From NCBI RefSeq assembly GCF_002982015.1, contig NZ_PVLV01000071.1, forward strand, positions 1 through 64,000: DNA of 64,000 nt, given 5' to 3'. The DNA is from Streptomyces solincola (GTDB lineage Bacteria > Actinomycetota > Actinomycetes > Streptomycetales > Streptomycetaceae). The notes under the pieces were generated by a model. The model saw only the letters and a program-made list of their open reading frames with translations, was not told where the DNA came from and ran no database searches. The position numbers were made by a program, and so were the translations under genes. Positions 1-8,894 of the stretch are shown one piece after another. Positions within the stretch are counted from its first letter, which is position 1. Every line of letters begins with the position of its first letter.

Positions 1-1008
1 TCGCTCCCCCGTCGCCGCCTGGGCCGCACCGGCCCCGAGGTCTCCGCGCTCGGCCTCGGCTGCATGGGCATGTCCGCGCTGTACGGCGAGAGCGACCGCG
101 GCGAGTCCATCGCCACCGTCCACGCCGCCCTGGCCGCCGGCGTCACCCTGCTGGACACCGGCGACTTCTACGGCATGGGCCACAACGAGCTGCTGATCAA
201 CGAGGCGCTGCGCACCGCGCCCGCCGCCGACCGCGAGAAGGCCCTGGTCAGCGTCAAGTTCGGCGCGCTGCGGGACGTCGAGGGCGGCTTCAACGGCGTG
301 GACGGCCGCCCGGCCGCGGTGAAGAACTTCGCCGCCTACTCCCTCCAGCGCCTGGGCGTCGACCACATCGACGTCTACCGGATCGCCCGCCTCGACCCCG
401 ACGTGCCGATCGAGGAGACCGTCGGCGCGATCGCCGAGCTGGTCCAGGCCGGTCACGTCCGGCACATCGGCCTGTCCGAGATCGGCGCGGAGACGCTGCG
501 CCGGGCCGCCGCCACCGCCCCGATCTCCGACCTCCAGATCGAGTACGCACTGATCACCCGCGGCATCGAGGCGGAGATCCTGCCCACCGCCCGCGAGCTG
601 GGCGTCGGCGTCACCGCGTACGGAGTGCTGTCCCGCGGCCTGATCAGCGGCCACTTCACCCGGGACCGCGAGCTGGGCGCGGGCGACTTCCGCGCCATGA
701 GCCCCCGCTTCCAGGGCGACAACCTCACGCGGAACCTCGACCTGGTGGACAGGCTGCGCGAGATCGCCGACGCCAAGGGCGCCTCGGTCGCCCAGGTCGC
801 CATCGCCTGGGTGCTGGCCCAGGGCGAGGACGTCGTCCCGCTGATCGGCGCCCGCCGGCGCGACCGGCTGACCGAGGCGCTGGGCGCGCTGGACGTCGTG
901 CTGGACGCCGACGACCTGGCCGCCATCGAGAAGGCGGTGCCCGCCGGCTCGGCCTCCGGCGACCGTTACCCGTCGGACCAGATGGCCCATCTGGACAGCG
1001 AGCGATGA
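1..1008 (+). CDS. Aldo/keto reductase, 5' end cut by window edge
   Basis: The reading frame is open from base 1 and ends in TGA at 1006-1008, so about 335 C-terminal residues are visible and the true start lies outside the window. It reads as an NADPH-dependent aldo/keto reductase. The first visible residues (LGRTGPEVSALGLGCMGM) are the family's first strand. The catalytic Asp and Tyr lie in LLDTGDFYG, the Lys in VSVKFG, and the C-terminal cofactor loop in VPLIGARRRDRLTEAL. One oddity is that the segment usually reading HRxDP here reads ARLDP, so the fourth tetrad residue (His) is absent. Some members of this subgroup share that change, so substrate and even activity are open. A TetR-type regulator follows 31 bp downstream on the same strand and may control it. 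Confidence 0.9.
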   Translation, partial: SLPRRRLGRTGPEVSALGLGCMGMSALYGESDRGESIATVHAALAAGVTLLDTGDFYGMGHNELLINEALRTAPAADREKALVSVKFGALRDVEGGFNGVDGRPAAVKNFAAYSLQRLGVDHIDVYRIARLDPDVPIEETVGAIAELVQAGHVRHIGLSEIGAETLRRAAATAPISDLQIEYALITRGIEAEILPTARELGVGVTAYGVLSRGLISGHFTRDRELGAGDFRAMSPRFQGDNLTRNLDLVDRLREIADAKGASVAQVAIAWVLAQGEDVVPLIGARRRDRLTEALGALDVVLDADDLAAIEKAVPAGSASGDRYPSDQMAHLDSER

Positions 1009-1039
1009 GCGCCTCCCCCGCCAGGTACCGTCACTGTCC

Positions 1040-1627
1040 ATGAGCAGTGAAGCGCTGACCCCCGACCGCATCCTCGAAGCCACCGAGGAGGTCCTGCGGC
1101 GCTACGGCCCGGCCAAGGCCACGGTGGTCGACGTGGCGCGGGCGCTCGGCGTGAGCCACGGCAGCGTCTACCGCCACTTCCGCACCAAGGCGGCGCTGCG
1201 CGAGGCGGTCACCCAGCGCTGGCTGGGCCGCACCGAGGAGCTGCTCGCGGAGACCACCGCCGACCCCGGCACGGACCCCGGCCCGGAGAAGCTGCGGGCC
1301 TGGCTGGCGACGCTCTTCGACGCCAAGCGCCACAAGGCGGGCGACGATCCGGAGCTGTTCGCCACCTACAGCGCGCTGATCGACGACAGCAGCACCGTGG
1401 TGGAGCGGCACATCGAGACCCTGCTCGGCCAGGTGGAGCAGATCATCGAGGAGGGTGCGGCGGCCGGCCGCTTCGCCCCGGCCGACCCCGCCCAGGCGGC
1501 CCGCGCCGTCTTCGACGCCACCTCCCGCTTCCACGACCCCGCCTACGCCCCGGTGTGGTCCTCCCCCGCCATCCAGACCGAGTTCACCGCCGTCACCGAC
1601 CTCCTCCTCCGCGGCCTGCGCCCATAG
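1040..1627 (+). CDS. TetR-family transcriptional regulator
   Basis: This 195-residue protein has the TetR layout. An N-terminal helix-turn-helix covers about residues 8-55 (VVDVARALGVSHGSVYRHF is the recognition region), followed by an all-helical ligand-binding and dimerisation domain. The start ATG lies 31 bp after the stop of the aldo/keto reductase, in the same direction. Such regulators are usually autoregulatory repressors of a neighbouring enzyme gene. Here the obvious candidate target is the reductase or its upstream promoter, which is outside the window. No clear palindromic operator is visible in the 31-bp gap. The inducer cannot be predicted. Confidence 0.88.
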   Translation: MSSEALTPDRILEATEEVLRRYGPAKATVVDVARALGVSHGSVYRHFRTKAALREAVTQRWLGRTEELLAETTADPGTDPGPEKLRAWLATLFDAKRHKAGDDPELFATYSALIDDSSTVVERHIETLLGQVEQIIEEGAAAGRFAPADPAQAARAVFDATSRFHDPAYAPVWSSPAIQTEFTAVTDLLLRGLRP

Positions 1628-1695
1628 CTGCAGGCCGCGGAGGACCGCACGGCGGGACACCGCGGCACACGCCCCGAGCAGGACCTGGAGGAAAC

Positions 1696-2200
1696 GTGAA
1701 CCGACCGCTGCTGTTCCTCGACGTGGACGGGCCAGTCAACCCCTATGCAGCCCAGCCGGAGAGGCGTCCCGACGGCTACACCACACTCCGAGCCCCCCCG
1801 GGACAGCGCCCAGGACGACGGCGGCCTGTCCTCCCGACGACGCCCCTTGCGTGTCTGACTCAACCCGGAGCACGGGCGATCCCTGCTCCGGCTCGGCTTC
1901 GAGCCGTACTGGGCCACTCCACGGACGGGCGACGCCAACCGCTGGATCGCACCGGGTCATCGGCCTTCGGAGCTTCCCTTCGTCGACTTCGGCGAGCCCT
2001 CCTCCGGGAGCGCCCTGACGGGTCCACTGGAAGACCGCGCCGCTGGTGGGCTACGCGGGCGGGCGTTCTTTCACTTGGATGGACGACGAGCAGAGCGAGC
2101 TGGACCAGACCTACGTGACGACCCAGCACCAGGGGCTCGCACTCCTCCACCACGTCGACCCGCGCATCGGCCTGCGAGAAAGCGACTTCCGCGCGCCGTG
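1696..2200 (+). pseudogene. Decayed HAD-like conserved hypothetical gene with several frameshifts
   Basis: A GTG at 1696 with a GGAGG-type site just upstream opens a frame reading NRPLLFLDVDGPVNPYAA, with a HAD-like DxDG motif I. That frame loses sense after about 35 codons. A coherent protein can be followed only by changing frame. RSLLRLGFEPYWAT (about 1880-1918) is followed in a second frame by GDANRWIAP, then LPFVDFGEP. A third frame, about 2046-2190, carries YAGGRSFTWMDDEQSELDQ and LLHHVDPRIGLRESDF. Order and spacing match a family of roughly 150-170-residue streptomycete proteins that I recognise but cannot name further. At least three frameshifts separate the pieces, so this is a dead gene. 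It sits between the TetR gene and the decayed toxin region. Confidence 0.75.
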
Positions 2201-2672
2201 TGACGCCCTCCCGTTCCGCGGAGACGCGATCATCGACGAGTGCCGACATCGTCACCGACGCCTTCGACGAAGGCGAGCGCGATCTCCAGCGCATTCCTCA
2301 GGCACCGCCGCGCATCCCCCAAGTCGGCCCTGCCCACGAGGATCGCGAGGAACTCCGCGTCCGGGTATCCGGCAGCCCGCCCCGGCTGGGCGGCGCCGAG
2401 CTGCCTGGTTGGCCGCACTCGCCGCCCCGGCGACTCGCGCCGCCTTACCTCCACCAACCGACATGCGCCTTCGCGGCCTGCGCTCGTAGGACCAGAGAGG
2501 GCGTGGCCCGGCCCGCGGGTTTGCGAGCTGCGGATTGGGCAGCACAGACGACCGCATGCTTGCGTCATTCAGGTCCCTCTGCCCTTAGCGGATCAGTCGG
2601 CTCGCCGTCCGCTGAGACGTGCCGCCAACACCGCCAGGGCTCGCCGACGAGCCGTGCCGGCAGAAGGACGGT
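2201..2672. other. Gene-free, degenerate stretch between pseudogenes
   Basis: About 470 bases hold no coding frame that I trust. Short frames exist on both strands, but their composition looks random for this organism. One minus-strand frame ends with a plausible-looking tail (ADLGDARRCLRNALEIALAF, about 2250-2310), which might be the remnant of a broken gene; I cannot assign a family. The stretch is flanked by a pseudogene on one side and an orphan immunity-like gene on the other, which suits a region that is losing genes. Confidence 0.4.
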
Positions 2673-2673
2673 C

Positions 2674-2940
2674 TCAGCTCGCGCCGAATTCTCCGAGATC
2701 CGCAATCAGACGCTGACGCGCAGCATCCAGGTGCGTCGTGTACGACGCATCGAAGATCGAGGACAACTGTGTTTCCAGTGCTCCATTGATAGAGAGCAGG
2801 GGAGACCACACAGCGCGATCGTCGACGATTGCCGCGAATTCGCTTCGTTGAAGAACCCGACTCATCCAATCGGAGAGTACGAGCGCTTGGTCGTGCGTCA
2901 ATCCGATTTCCACGGAGCCATCCTCAGGTCGAGCTCTCAT
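2674..2940 (-). CDS. Orphan immunity-like protein of a decayed toxin cassette
   Basis: An intact frame of 88 codons runs from the ATG at 2940 (MRARPEDGSVEIGL). A GTG at 3075 in the same frame is an alternative start. The product is a small soluble, acidic, mostly helical protein containing LTHDQALVLSDWMSR and DDRAVWSPLLS. I recall similar small proteins downstream of toxin tips in streptomycete polymorphic-toxin loci but cannot name a domain. It directly follows, in the same orientation, a broken toxin C-terminal fragment that also reads into its frame without a stop. The inference is that it is the immunity gene retained after its toxin was lost or displaced. Such genes can protect against toxins of sister strains. 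The ribosome-binding site before 2940 is weak, so the start is uncertain. Confidence 0.5.
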   Translation of the reverse strand: MRARPEDGSVEIGLTHDQALVLSDWMSRVLQRSEFAAIVDDRAVWSPLLSINGALETQLSSIFDASYTTHLDAARQRLIADLGEFGAS

Positions 2941-3620
2941 GCCGGCACCACGCTGCAATTTACCATCTCGAATGAGGTAGGCGTGTTGATCCCCTTCGCG
3001 CCTCCACCCGCCGACATGCTCTCCGACTTTGGATCCGTCCGCGGCGAACGATGCGTGCAGGCCTGCATCGTCCACAAAACGGAATGCCGGCCACCCTCGG
3101 TACGTTCCCTGAATTCGGTGAGCCGCCGAATTCTTGACGAGTTGTTCAACGGCCCGCAGGAAGGCCTACCCATTCGCCTTGCCATAAGGGCCCTTCACGC
3201 CGAAATCCTCAGCGCGCATGCTCCTTGATTGTTCGTGCTCATGTAGTGATGCGGAAGCTTGTCGGCCGACATCCGGTTCGTCCCGCACCCAGGCCCACTG
3301 TCGTGCACCAGCACCGGTGTGGGACCCGCCGACACGGACGCTCTCAATTGCGCGGGTGGTGCTGTCGCCCATGAGTACGCGGGTCCCGGCGAGGAAAGTC
3401 TCTTTATCTTTCGGAACACAGGGGAGAGGTCACGTCGCCCGAGGCGCGTCGCGTCGACGACCTCCTCCACACCGTTCCAGACTTTCTTCGCCCTGCCGAA
3501 AGGGGTGACGCCGGCGACGGCCATCGCGCATCCGCCCCAGGCGGGTTCCTTATGCACCGCTCTACGTCACCTGCGCCGGAGAACTTCCAGGCCGCCATGC
3601 CGCTCAGATGGAAGCAGAGT
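2941..3620 (-). pseudogene. Decayed toxin C-terminal cassette with Hint domain largely deleted
   Basis: Read on the minus strand from about 3620, this is a broken second copy of the end of the neighbouring toxin gene. WKFSGAGDVERCI (about 3590-3550) changes frame to AMAVAGVTPFGRAKKVWNGV and VEEVVDATRLGR. It then changes again to FLAGTRVLMGDSTTRAIESV, which is the start of the Hint domain. The sequence then jumps straight to TPVLVHDSG, the end of a Hint domain, so about 110 residues are missing. Beyond that point the tip differs from the intact neighbour: EDFGVKGPYGKANG, an in-frame TAG at 3166-3168, then LVKNSAAHRIQGTYRG and AFRFVDDAGLHASF. That style resembles colicin D/EndoU-like tips, a guess only. 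At least three frameshifts, one stop and one deletion make it non-functional. Confidence 0.72.
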
Positions 3621-3712
3621 TCCCTGATATCTACCCCGACCTCTTGACCTTACGCCTGTACAGGCTGCGCGCCAGGCTCGCGACCGCTCCCCCGGGGCCG
3701 GCGGGATCGACG

Positions 3713-4459
3713 TCACTCCATGTCGACCTGCACGCCATATTCGCGCAATACGTCCGCCGCCGCCTCCGGAAAACCGGATGGGAGGAGTCGGCGAGAGATT
3801 CGCGCTTCCCGCCAGACGATTCTCTTAAGATTCCCCTGCCCGCAGTCAGAGGACAGGCAGTCCGCCAGGGCGTCGAGGTTCGACCCGAAGTACCCTCCGG
3901 CCCCGTTCACCGCCTCGCCCAGAGCTACGTAGAACGAGGCCGTGGTGGGCATGCGGCTGCCATCGAGCAGCACGACGTCAGCGGAACCGTACCGGGCCGC
4001 CCTGTGCCCGGTTGCGAACCAGGCGTTCTGCACGACGTGCAACCAAGCGATGTGCCGGTACGCCGACTGCTGCGCCCACTCCCCCTCCTGCAGGGGCCGA
4101 TCCAACACCCACCGCCTCCAGATGTCCTCGGCTTCCGGATACTCACCGCGATCGCCGTGCATTTCGCAGAAGACGGCGGGATGTTCCGCGCCCTGCCCTC
4201 GCGCCTCCGCGGCACGCAGGCGCACCGGACCGATGTAGTACTCGCCAATCGTATCCTCCCGGTGATTTACGATCCGCAATACCGCACTGTCGACTTCTCG
4301 CCTGCCCGCAGCGAATCTACACACATTTCGAAACGTCACCTCCGGCGGTTCGCGGTCGGGCTGGACGAAGAACCCATCCAACTCCGCAGCGGCGATAAGG
4401 GTTTCGCCGGACTCGTCATCCACCAGCACACAGAGGGGGTACGCGTCCACAGCCGTCAC
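3713..4459 (-). CDS. Barstar-type immunity protein with an extra N-terminal domain
   Basis: The 248-residue product has two parts. Residues about 1-155 form an acidic domain (CVLVDDESGETLIAAAEL at its start) of a kind I associate with longer actinobacterial barstar proteins. Residues about 161-248 are a barstar fold: LLDGSRMPTTASFYVALGEA, then GGYFGSNLDALADCL, which aligns with barstar's YYGENLDALWDCL segment that binds the barnase active site. The GTG at 4459 is preferred because AGAGG lies 9-10 bases upstream; a GTG at 4540 is also in frame. It lies 88 bp downstream of the toxin gene and is co-oriented, the usual toxin-then-immunity order. Known barstars block ribonucleases by covering the catalytic site. 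By inference this one neutralises the ribonuclease-like tip encoded upstream, in the cytoplasm. Confidence 0.85.
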   Translation of the reverse strand: MTAVDAYPLCVLVDDESGETLIAAAELDGFFVQPDREPPEVTFRNVCRFAAGRREVDSAVLRIVNHREDTIGEYYIGPVRLRAAEARGQGAEHPAVFCEMHGDRGEYPEAEDIWRRWVLDRPLQEGEWAQQSAYRHIAWLHVVQNAWFATGHRAARYGSADVVLLDGSRMPTTASFYVALGEAVNGAGGYFGSNLDALADCLSSDCGQGNLKRIVWREARISRRLLPSGFPEAAADVLREYGVQVDME

Positions 4460-4547
4460 GAGAAATTTACCTCTATCTACACGATGTTCTGTGGTGGAAG
4501 TCTGGCGGGTGCGGCAGCCAGTCGCCGCACCCACCAGCACACCCTAC

Positions 4548-7500
4548 CTACTTCTTCCACCCCGAGTCAGGGAAGTGCGGTGCACTGAAGCGCTGAATCT
4601 TCCGGTAGTGGGTGGAAGTCCAGCCATACATCTTGATGCCGTTGGGAAGCTCCTTCACCAAAATTCTGTCAGTGTCCGGCCTACCAGGCACTCGATACTC
4701 CTTGGCGCCGGCCCACGACGGATGCTCGCGACCTTGATAAACATTGTGCGAGGTGATCCGCCCCGCCTTCACATCATCATAAGCCGAGGCTATGCGATAG
4801 TTCATCCCCTTCGGTAGCGGGGACGAGAGGTTGCCTACCGGGCAGTCACTGTTGTGGACCAGCACCGGTGTGACGTCCGTGAGGACGTAGTAGGAGTGGA
4901 GGTCGCGCACCGTGAGGTTGTAGGCAGGGCGCAGCCCATTCCAGTGATGAACACCGCTGACCCTCTCAGTGTCACCGTTCGGGGTGCGCAGCCGGTCGCC
5001 GACGACGAGTTCCCCGGCATCCTTCCACGTCTGCTCGCCCTCGACCCAGAAGGGGTGATGATCCGTGGCCGTAAGAGCACCACGGGCAGACGAGTCTGTA
5101 CGAATGTCTGTGAATTCTCGGTCGTCCGGCGTGTATATGGTGGCGTCGACGGAACGAGGGCCGGTTTCGCCGGTCACCGGATCAGTGGCCAGAACTCGGT
5201 CGCCGATGCGAATGTCCTCGATGGGACGAGTGGTAGCGTCCCCCATCAGTACGCGAGTGCCAGCGAGGAAGCTGTGCTTGCCCACCGGAGTGCACGGAGG
5301 GGTGCCGTGTCGGCCGATGCGGGACGCGTCGACGACCTCTTCCACACCGTTCCAGACCTTCTTCGCCTTGCCGAACGGGGTGACGCCGGCGACGGCCATG
5401 GCGCAGCCGCCCCAGGTGGGTTCCTTGATGCACCTCTCGATGTCACCCGCGCCGGAGAACTCCCACGCCACCTTGCCGATGGCCTTGACGAGATCCAGGT
5501 CGGGCCGGGCGAAGATGATCTCGTACTTGCCCCTGTCGGACCCCGTGATCTCCGTCATCATGCAGGGCGGGATGGTGTCCCGGTTCATGGGGACGTAGCA
5601 GGGCTTCTTCTTGCTCTTCTCCGCCTCGATCTTCTTCCGGTGCTCTTCGGCTGCCTGGCGCTTGGCTTCGGCTATCTCGGCTTCACGCTTCTGCCGGGTG
5701 AATTCCCACGCCTGGCTCGCGGCGGCCTCGGCCGCTGCGGCGCTCTCGCCGGCGGCGAGCTTGGACCTCTCGGCGTCCGCCGCTGCCCACACCGCCTCGG
5801 CGGCGGACTCGCGGGCGTAGTCAGCGGAAAACTCGGCTTGGGCTGCGGAGGATTCAGCGGCGTCGGCGTCCTGTTCGGCCGACTTGGCGGCGTTGCGTGC
5901 GACGGTCGCGGACTGCGCAGCCTGGTTGGCACTGGCCGTGGCGGCGTCGGCGGAGTTCTTGGCGTCAGCCGCGTAGCCCTTGGCTGTGTCAGCGGACCTC
6001 TTGGCTTCGGCCGCGGCGGTGCCGGCCTCCGCACTGGCGCCATTGGCGAGAGCAGCCGCTTCGGCCGCGAGCCAGCGGTTGGCCTGGGCATGGGCCGCGA
6101 CGATCTGACCTTCGGCGAGCAGCCTGGCGATCTGGGCGCGGTGGTGGCCGGTCAGGCCGTCCTTGCGGGCAGCCATGTACTGGCCGACGGTGACGAAGTC
6201 GTGCACCGACTGAGCATCACCGGCGAGGGCGGCCTTGGCGGCGGCCTTCAGCTCTGTGCCGCTTGCCGCCTCGTTGTAGATCTGCGAGGCGGTGACGGCT
6301 TCGTCAGCCTGGCGGGCGGAGTGCTGACCGGTCTGGAGGAAGGTTGCCAGTGCCTTGCCGCTGCCGTCGGCCAGGGCTATGCGGGCGGCTTCCTTCACAC
6401 CCGTGTCCGCCGTGTTGTAGATCTTCGACACCGCCACGGACATGTCGGCCTGCCCGACGGTGTACTGGCCGGTGGTGAAGAAGGCGGCCACCTGCTCCGG
6501 GGTGCCCGTGAGCGCGTCAGCGGCGCCCTGCCGCACCGACGGATAGGGGCTGGAAGTGCTCAGTTGAAGGACCTTGTCCCTCGTCTCCTCCAGCTCCGCG
6601 GCCTTCCAACCGGAGCGCAGGTAGTCGAGTACGCCCTCGTCGCTTCCGCTCAGCGCGGCCATGGCGGCGGCCTCGTGCCAGGGACCGCGCATCTCCAGTG
6701 CGTCCATGGCCAGTTCGCGCCCCTTGTCCGCCAGAACGGGGACGTCAGCGCCGGGCTGGACCGCCTCGGCCGCCAGAGCCGCCGCGGTGGCGTCCAGCGA
6801 ACGGGCGTCCCGCGCCACCGTCGCCGCCTCCGAGACCAGGCGGGAGTTGTACTCCTTCTGCGTGCGCGCCTCCTCGACCGCGGCCTCGCCGCGGGCCGTC
6901 AGCTCGGCGGCCTCCACGTCGAGCGCGACCTGGTGCACATTCTTCGCGGTGCTCACCGCCGCGGTCGCCGTTACCGCTGCGGTCTTGGCCGCGTCCGCCC
7001 ACTTGCGTGCGTCGGCGGCCGCGGTAGCGCTCTGCCCGGCGTACTTCGCCGCCAGCTCGGCTGCGTCGGCCGCCTTGTCGGCGTGCGTGGCGGCCGAGGC
7101 CGCCGCGTCGCGCGCCGCATACGCCTGCTCCGCCGACCGCCGCGCCAGCGCGGTGGCGGCGTCAGCCGCGCGGTTGGCCGCGTTGGCGTGCCGGCGCGCG
7201 TCCGCCGCGGCGTTGCGCGCCTCCGAGGAGTGCACCCCGGCCGCCTCCGCGTGCCGGTTGGCCTCCTCTGCCGAGGTCGCGGCGGCCGACGCGTTCGTCC
7301 CGGCGCTCCGCGCTGCGGCGGCGGCCTCCCCGGCCGCCAAAGACGCCTTGGCCGACTGCTCGGCGGCCGCTATCGACGTCCGCACCAGCAGCGCCGCGCC
7401 CCGGGCGGCGGCGGCCTTCTGCTGGGCCTCCTTCGCCTTGCCCGCGTCCTTCGCCGCTGCGGCAGCCGCCCGGTAGGCGTCGTTCGCCGCGTTCGCCGCC

Positions 7501-8486
7501 GCGGCGGCCGCGTTCGCGGTCTGCGCCGCCGCCAGCGACGCCAGCCGCGCGGCGCGGTTGGCCGCGCTCGCCGCCCCGATCGCCTCCTGCGCCGCTCCGG
7601 CCGCCGCCCTCGCGGAATCCGCCGCCTGCTTGGCCTTGTACGCGGCACGGTTGGCGTCGTTGCGAGCCGCCTCCGTCTCGGCCGCCGCCTTTGCCGCGGC
7701 CTCCTTGGCTAGCTGCGAAGCGGCCACCGCCCGCGCGGACGCCTCCTGCGCGTTCTCCGTCGCGGCCTCGGCCTGCTTGCCGGCCTGCTTGGCCTGCTCC
7801 GTCAACTGAGCGACGGTCGCATGCTCCTGATCCCGGTTACGGGCCACGAACTGGCCCACCTCGAGGAACTCCGCGATGTCGTCCGGCGTGCCCCGCAGCG
7901 CCAGCTTCGCCGCCGCCTTGATGTTCGGGCCACCGGTGCTGAACAGCTTGGAGACCTCGACCGCGTTGTCCGCCTCCCGCGCCCGGTACTGCCCCGTCTC
8001 CAGGAACGCCGCGACAGCCTCCGGGCCCTCCTTCAGAGCCGCCTTGCCGGCGTCCTGGACACCCGTGCCCCCCACACTGACGGCCCGCGACGCCTCCACC
8101 GCACGGTCCGCCTCCAGAGGCTTCTGCCATCCGGTGGCCAGGAACCACTGGAGGTCCTCGTGACTGCCTCTCAGGGCTGTCCTGGCCGCCTCCCGCACCG
8201 ACGGACCACCGACGGTGAACAACCGGCTCACGTCCACGGCGTCATCGGCCTGCTGGATGGCCGGCGCCTCGTCGAGAAAGCGTCGGATGTCCTCGTCCGA
8301 ACCGAGCAGCGCCTGCTCGGCTGCCGCCCTGATACCCGCCCCGCCGTCATCCCAGTATGCCGCCGTCATGGCGCGGTTGAACGCGGGGTCGCTTGCGGGT
8401 TGCCCCTCCGCTGTCGCGGGGACGGCCCCGAGGAGGCTGGTGACGAGGACAGTGGGAAGAACGGCGGACAGAAACGACCGCCTCAT
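4548..8486 (-). CDS. Secreted ALF-repeat polymorphic toxin with Hint domain and predicted barnase-like RNase tip
   Basis: This is a 1312-residue protein. The start at 8486 gives a classical signal peptide (MRRSFLSAVLPTVLVTSLLG, then VPATAEG); an in-frame ATG at 8729 would add 81 unlikely residues. ALF repeats (AAxxAL.G...D...FL.TGQ...A..D) fill about 35-235 and 600-790. Very Ala-rich coiled coil fills about 236-595 and 795-955. A pretoxin linker lies around 985-1068. A Hint domain covers about 1071-1212: SFLAGTRVLMGD, TATDHHPFW, terminal VLVHN, with Ser rather than Cys first. The last 100 residues are the toxin tip. E1263 (KEYRV), R1274 (DRILV) and H1293 (THYRK) mimic the Glu-Arg-His triad of barnase/RNase Sa. 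A downstream barstar gene supports a ribonuclease. Release probably follows Hint self-cleavage. No secretion-system gene is adjacent; the signal peptide implies Sec or Tat export. Confidence 0.85.
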   Translation of the reverse strand: MRRSFLSAVLPTVLVTSLLGAVPATAEGQPASDPAFNRAMTAAYWDDGGAGIRAAAEQALLGSDEDIRRFLDEAPAIQQADDAVDVSRLFTVGGPSVREAARTALRGSHEDLQWFLATGWQKPLEADRAVEASRAVSVGGTGVQDAGKAALKEGPEAVAAFLETGQYRAREADNAVEVSKLFSTGGPNIKAAAKLALRGTPDDIAEFLEVGQFVARNRDQEHATVAQLTEQAKQAGKQAEAATENAQEASARAVAASQLAKEAAAKAAAETEAARNDANRAAYKAKQAADSARAAAGAAQEAIGAASAANRAARLASLAAAQTANAAAAAANAANDAYRAAAAAAKDAGKAKEAQQKAAAARGAALLVRTSIAAAEQSAKASLAAGEAAAAARSAGTNASAAATSAEEANRHAEAAGVHSSEARNAAADARRHANAANRAADAATALARRSAEQAYAARDAAASAATHADKAADAAELAAKYAGQSATAAADARKWADAAKTAAVTATAAVSTAKNVHQVALDVEAAELTARGEAAVEEARTQKEYNSRLVSEAATVARDARSLDATAAALAAEAVQPGADVPVLADKGRELAMDALEMRGPWHEAAAMAALSGSDEGVLDYLRSGWKAAELEETRDKVLQLSTSSPYPSVRQGAADALTGTPEQVAAFFTTGQYTVGQADMSVAVSKIYNTADTGVKEAARIALADGSGKALATFLQTGQHSARQADEAVTASQIYNEAASGTELKAAAKAALAGDAQSVHDFVTVGQYMAARKDGLTGHHRAQIARLLAEGQIVAAHAQANRWLAAEAAALANGASAEAGTAAAEAKRSADTAKGYAADAKNSADAATASANQAAQSATVARNAAKSAEQDADAAESSAAQAEFSADYARESAAEAVWAAADAERSKLAAGESAAAAEAAASQAWEFTRQKREAEIAEAKRQAAEEHRKKIEAEKSKKKPCYVPMNRDTIPPCMMTEITGSDRGKYEIIFARPDLDLVKAIGKVAWEFSGAGDIERCIKEPTWGGCAMAVAGVTPFGKAKKVWNGVEEVVDASRIGRHGTPPCTPVGKHSFLAGTRVLMGDATTRPIEDIRIGDRVLATDPVTGETGPRSVDATIYTPDDREFTDIRTDSSARGALTATDHHPFWVEGEQTWKDAGELVVGDRLRTPNGDTERVSGVHHWNGLRPAYNLTVRDLHSYYVLTDVTPVLVHNSDCPVGNLSSPLPKGMNYRIASAYDDVKAGRITSHNVYQGREHPSWAGAKEYRVPGRPDTDRILVKELPNGIKMYGWTSTHYRKIQRFSAPHFPDSGWKK

Positions 8487-8833
8487 GGTCTGCCCCGCTG
8501 GGAGGAGCCGGCCTATCGCCGGCGCCGGCGATGACCGTCCGGTCCACCTTGGCAGGGGCATGCCTCTGAGTCTCACGTGAGTGCTCTCTCTGAACGTCTG
8601 CTGGGAGATCCGGGGCCCTGCCGCACGCCACATCGCGGTACGAGGTCGAGGGGCCGCCTCGGGGATTCGCTTGCGCCCCGAAGGGGGAGCGATCATCGCC
8701 CGCTCGGATCGCACGATCTTTACATGCACTTCACCTTTGCGACGATCTGGGGGCGGAGCAACGTGCTTGTTCTGGCGGGAAACTGCCGTCTGTTCAGTTT
8801 CGGCTTGCCGGCCCTCGCCACTCCCGCAACATG

Positions 8834-8879
8834 CGAAGCCCCCGCCCGCACCGGTCGGTCGGTGCGGGCGGGGGCTTCG
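8834..8879 (-). terminator. Rho-independent terminator after glyS
   Basis: A perfect 20-bp inverted repeat, arms 8834-8853 and 8860-8879 around the loop GTCGGT, lies 15 bp past the glyS stop. Read on the minus strand it is a very stable G+C-rich hairpin without a long U tract, the usual streptomycete form. It separates glyS from the toxin gene, which is transcribed in the same direction about 350 bp further on. Confidence 0.85.
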
Positions 8880-8894
8880 GGCCGGGAGCGGGCG

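Noticed and set aside
2200-3228. A 342-codon plus-strand frame over the orphan immunity region
   Set aside because: It has no recognisable domain, and the opposite strand reads coherently as a toxin fragment and a small immunity-like gene.
4854-7712. A 952-codon plus-strand frame opposite the toxin
   Set aside because: It is the mirror of Ala-rich coiled-coil codons, giving Gly/Val/Arg-rich nonsense with no domain, while the minus strand shows a signal peptide, repeats and a Hint domain.
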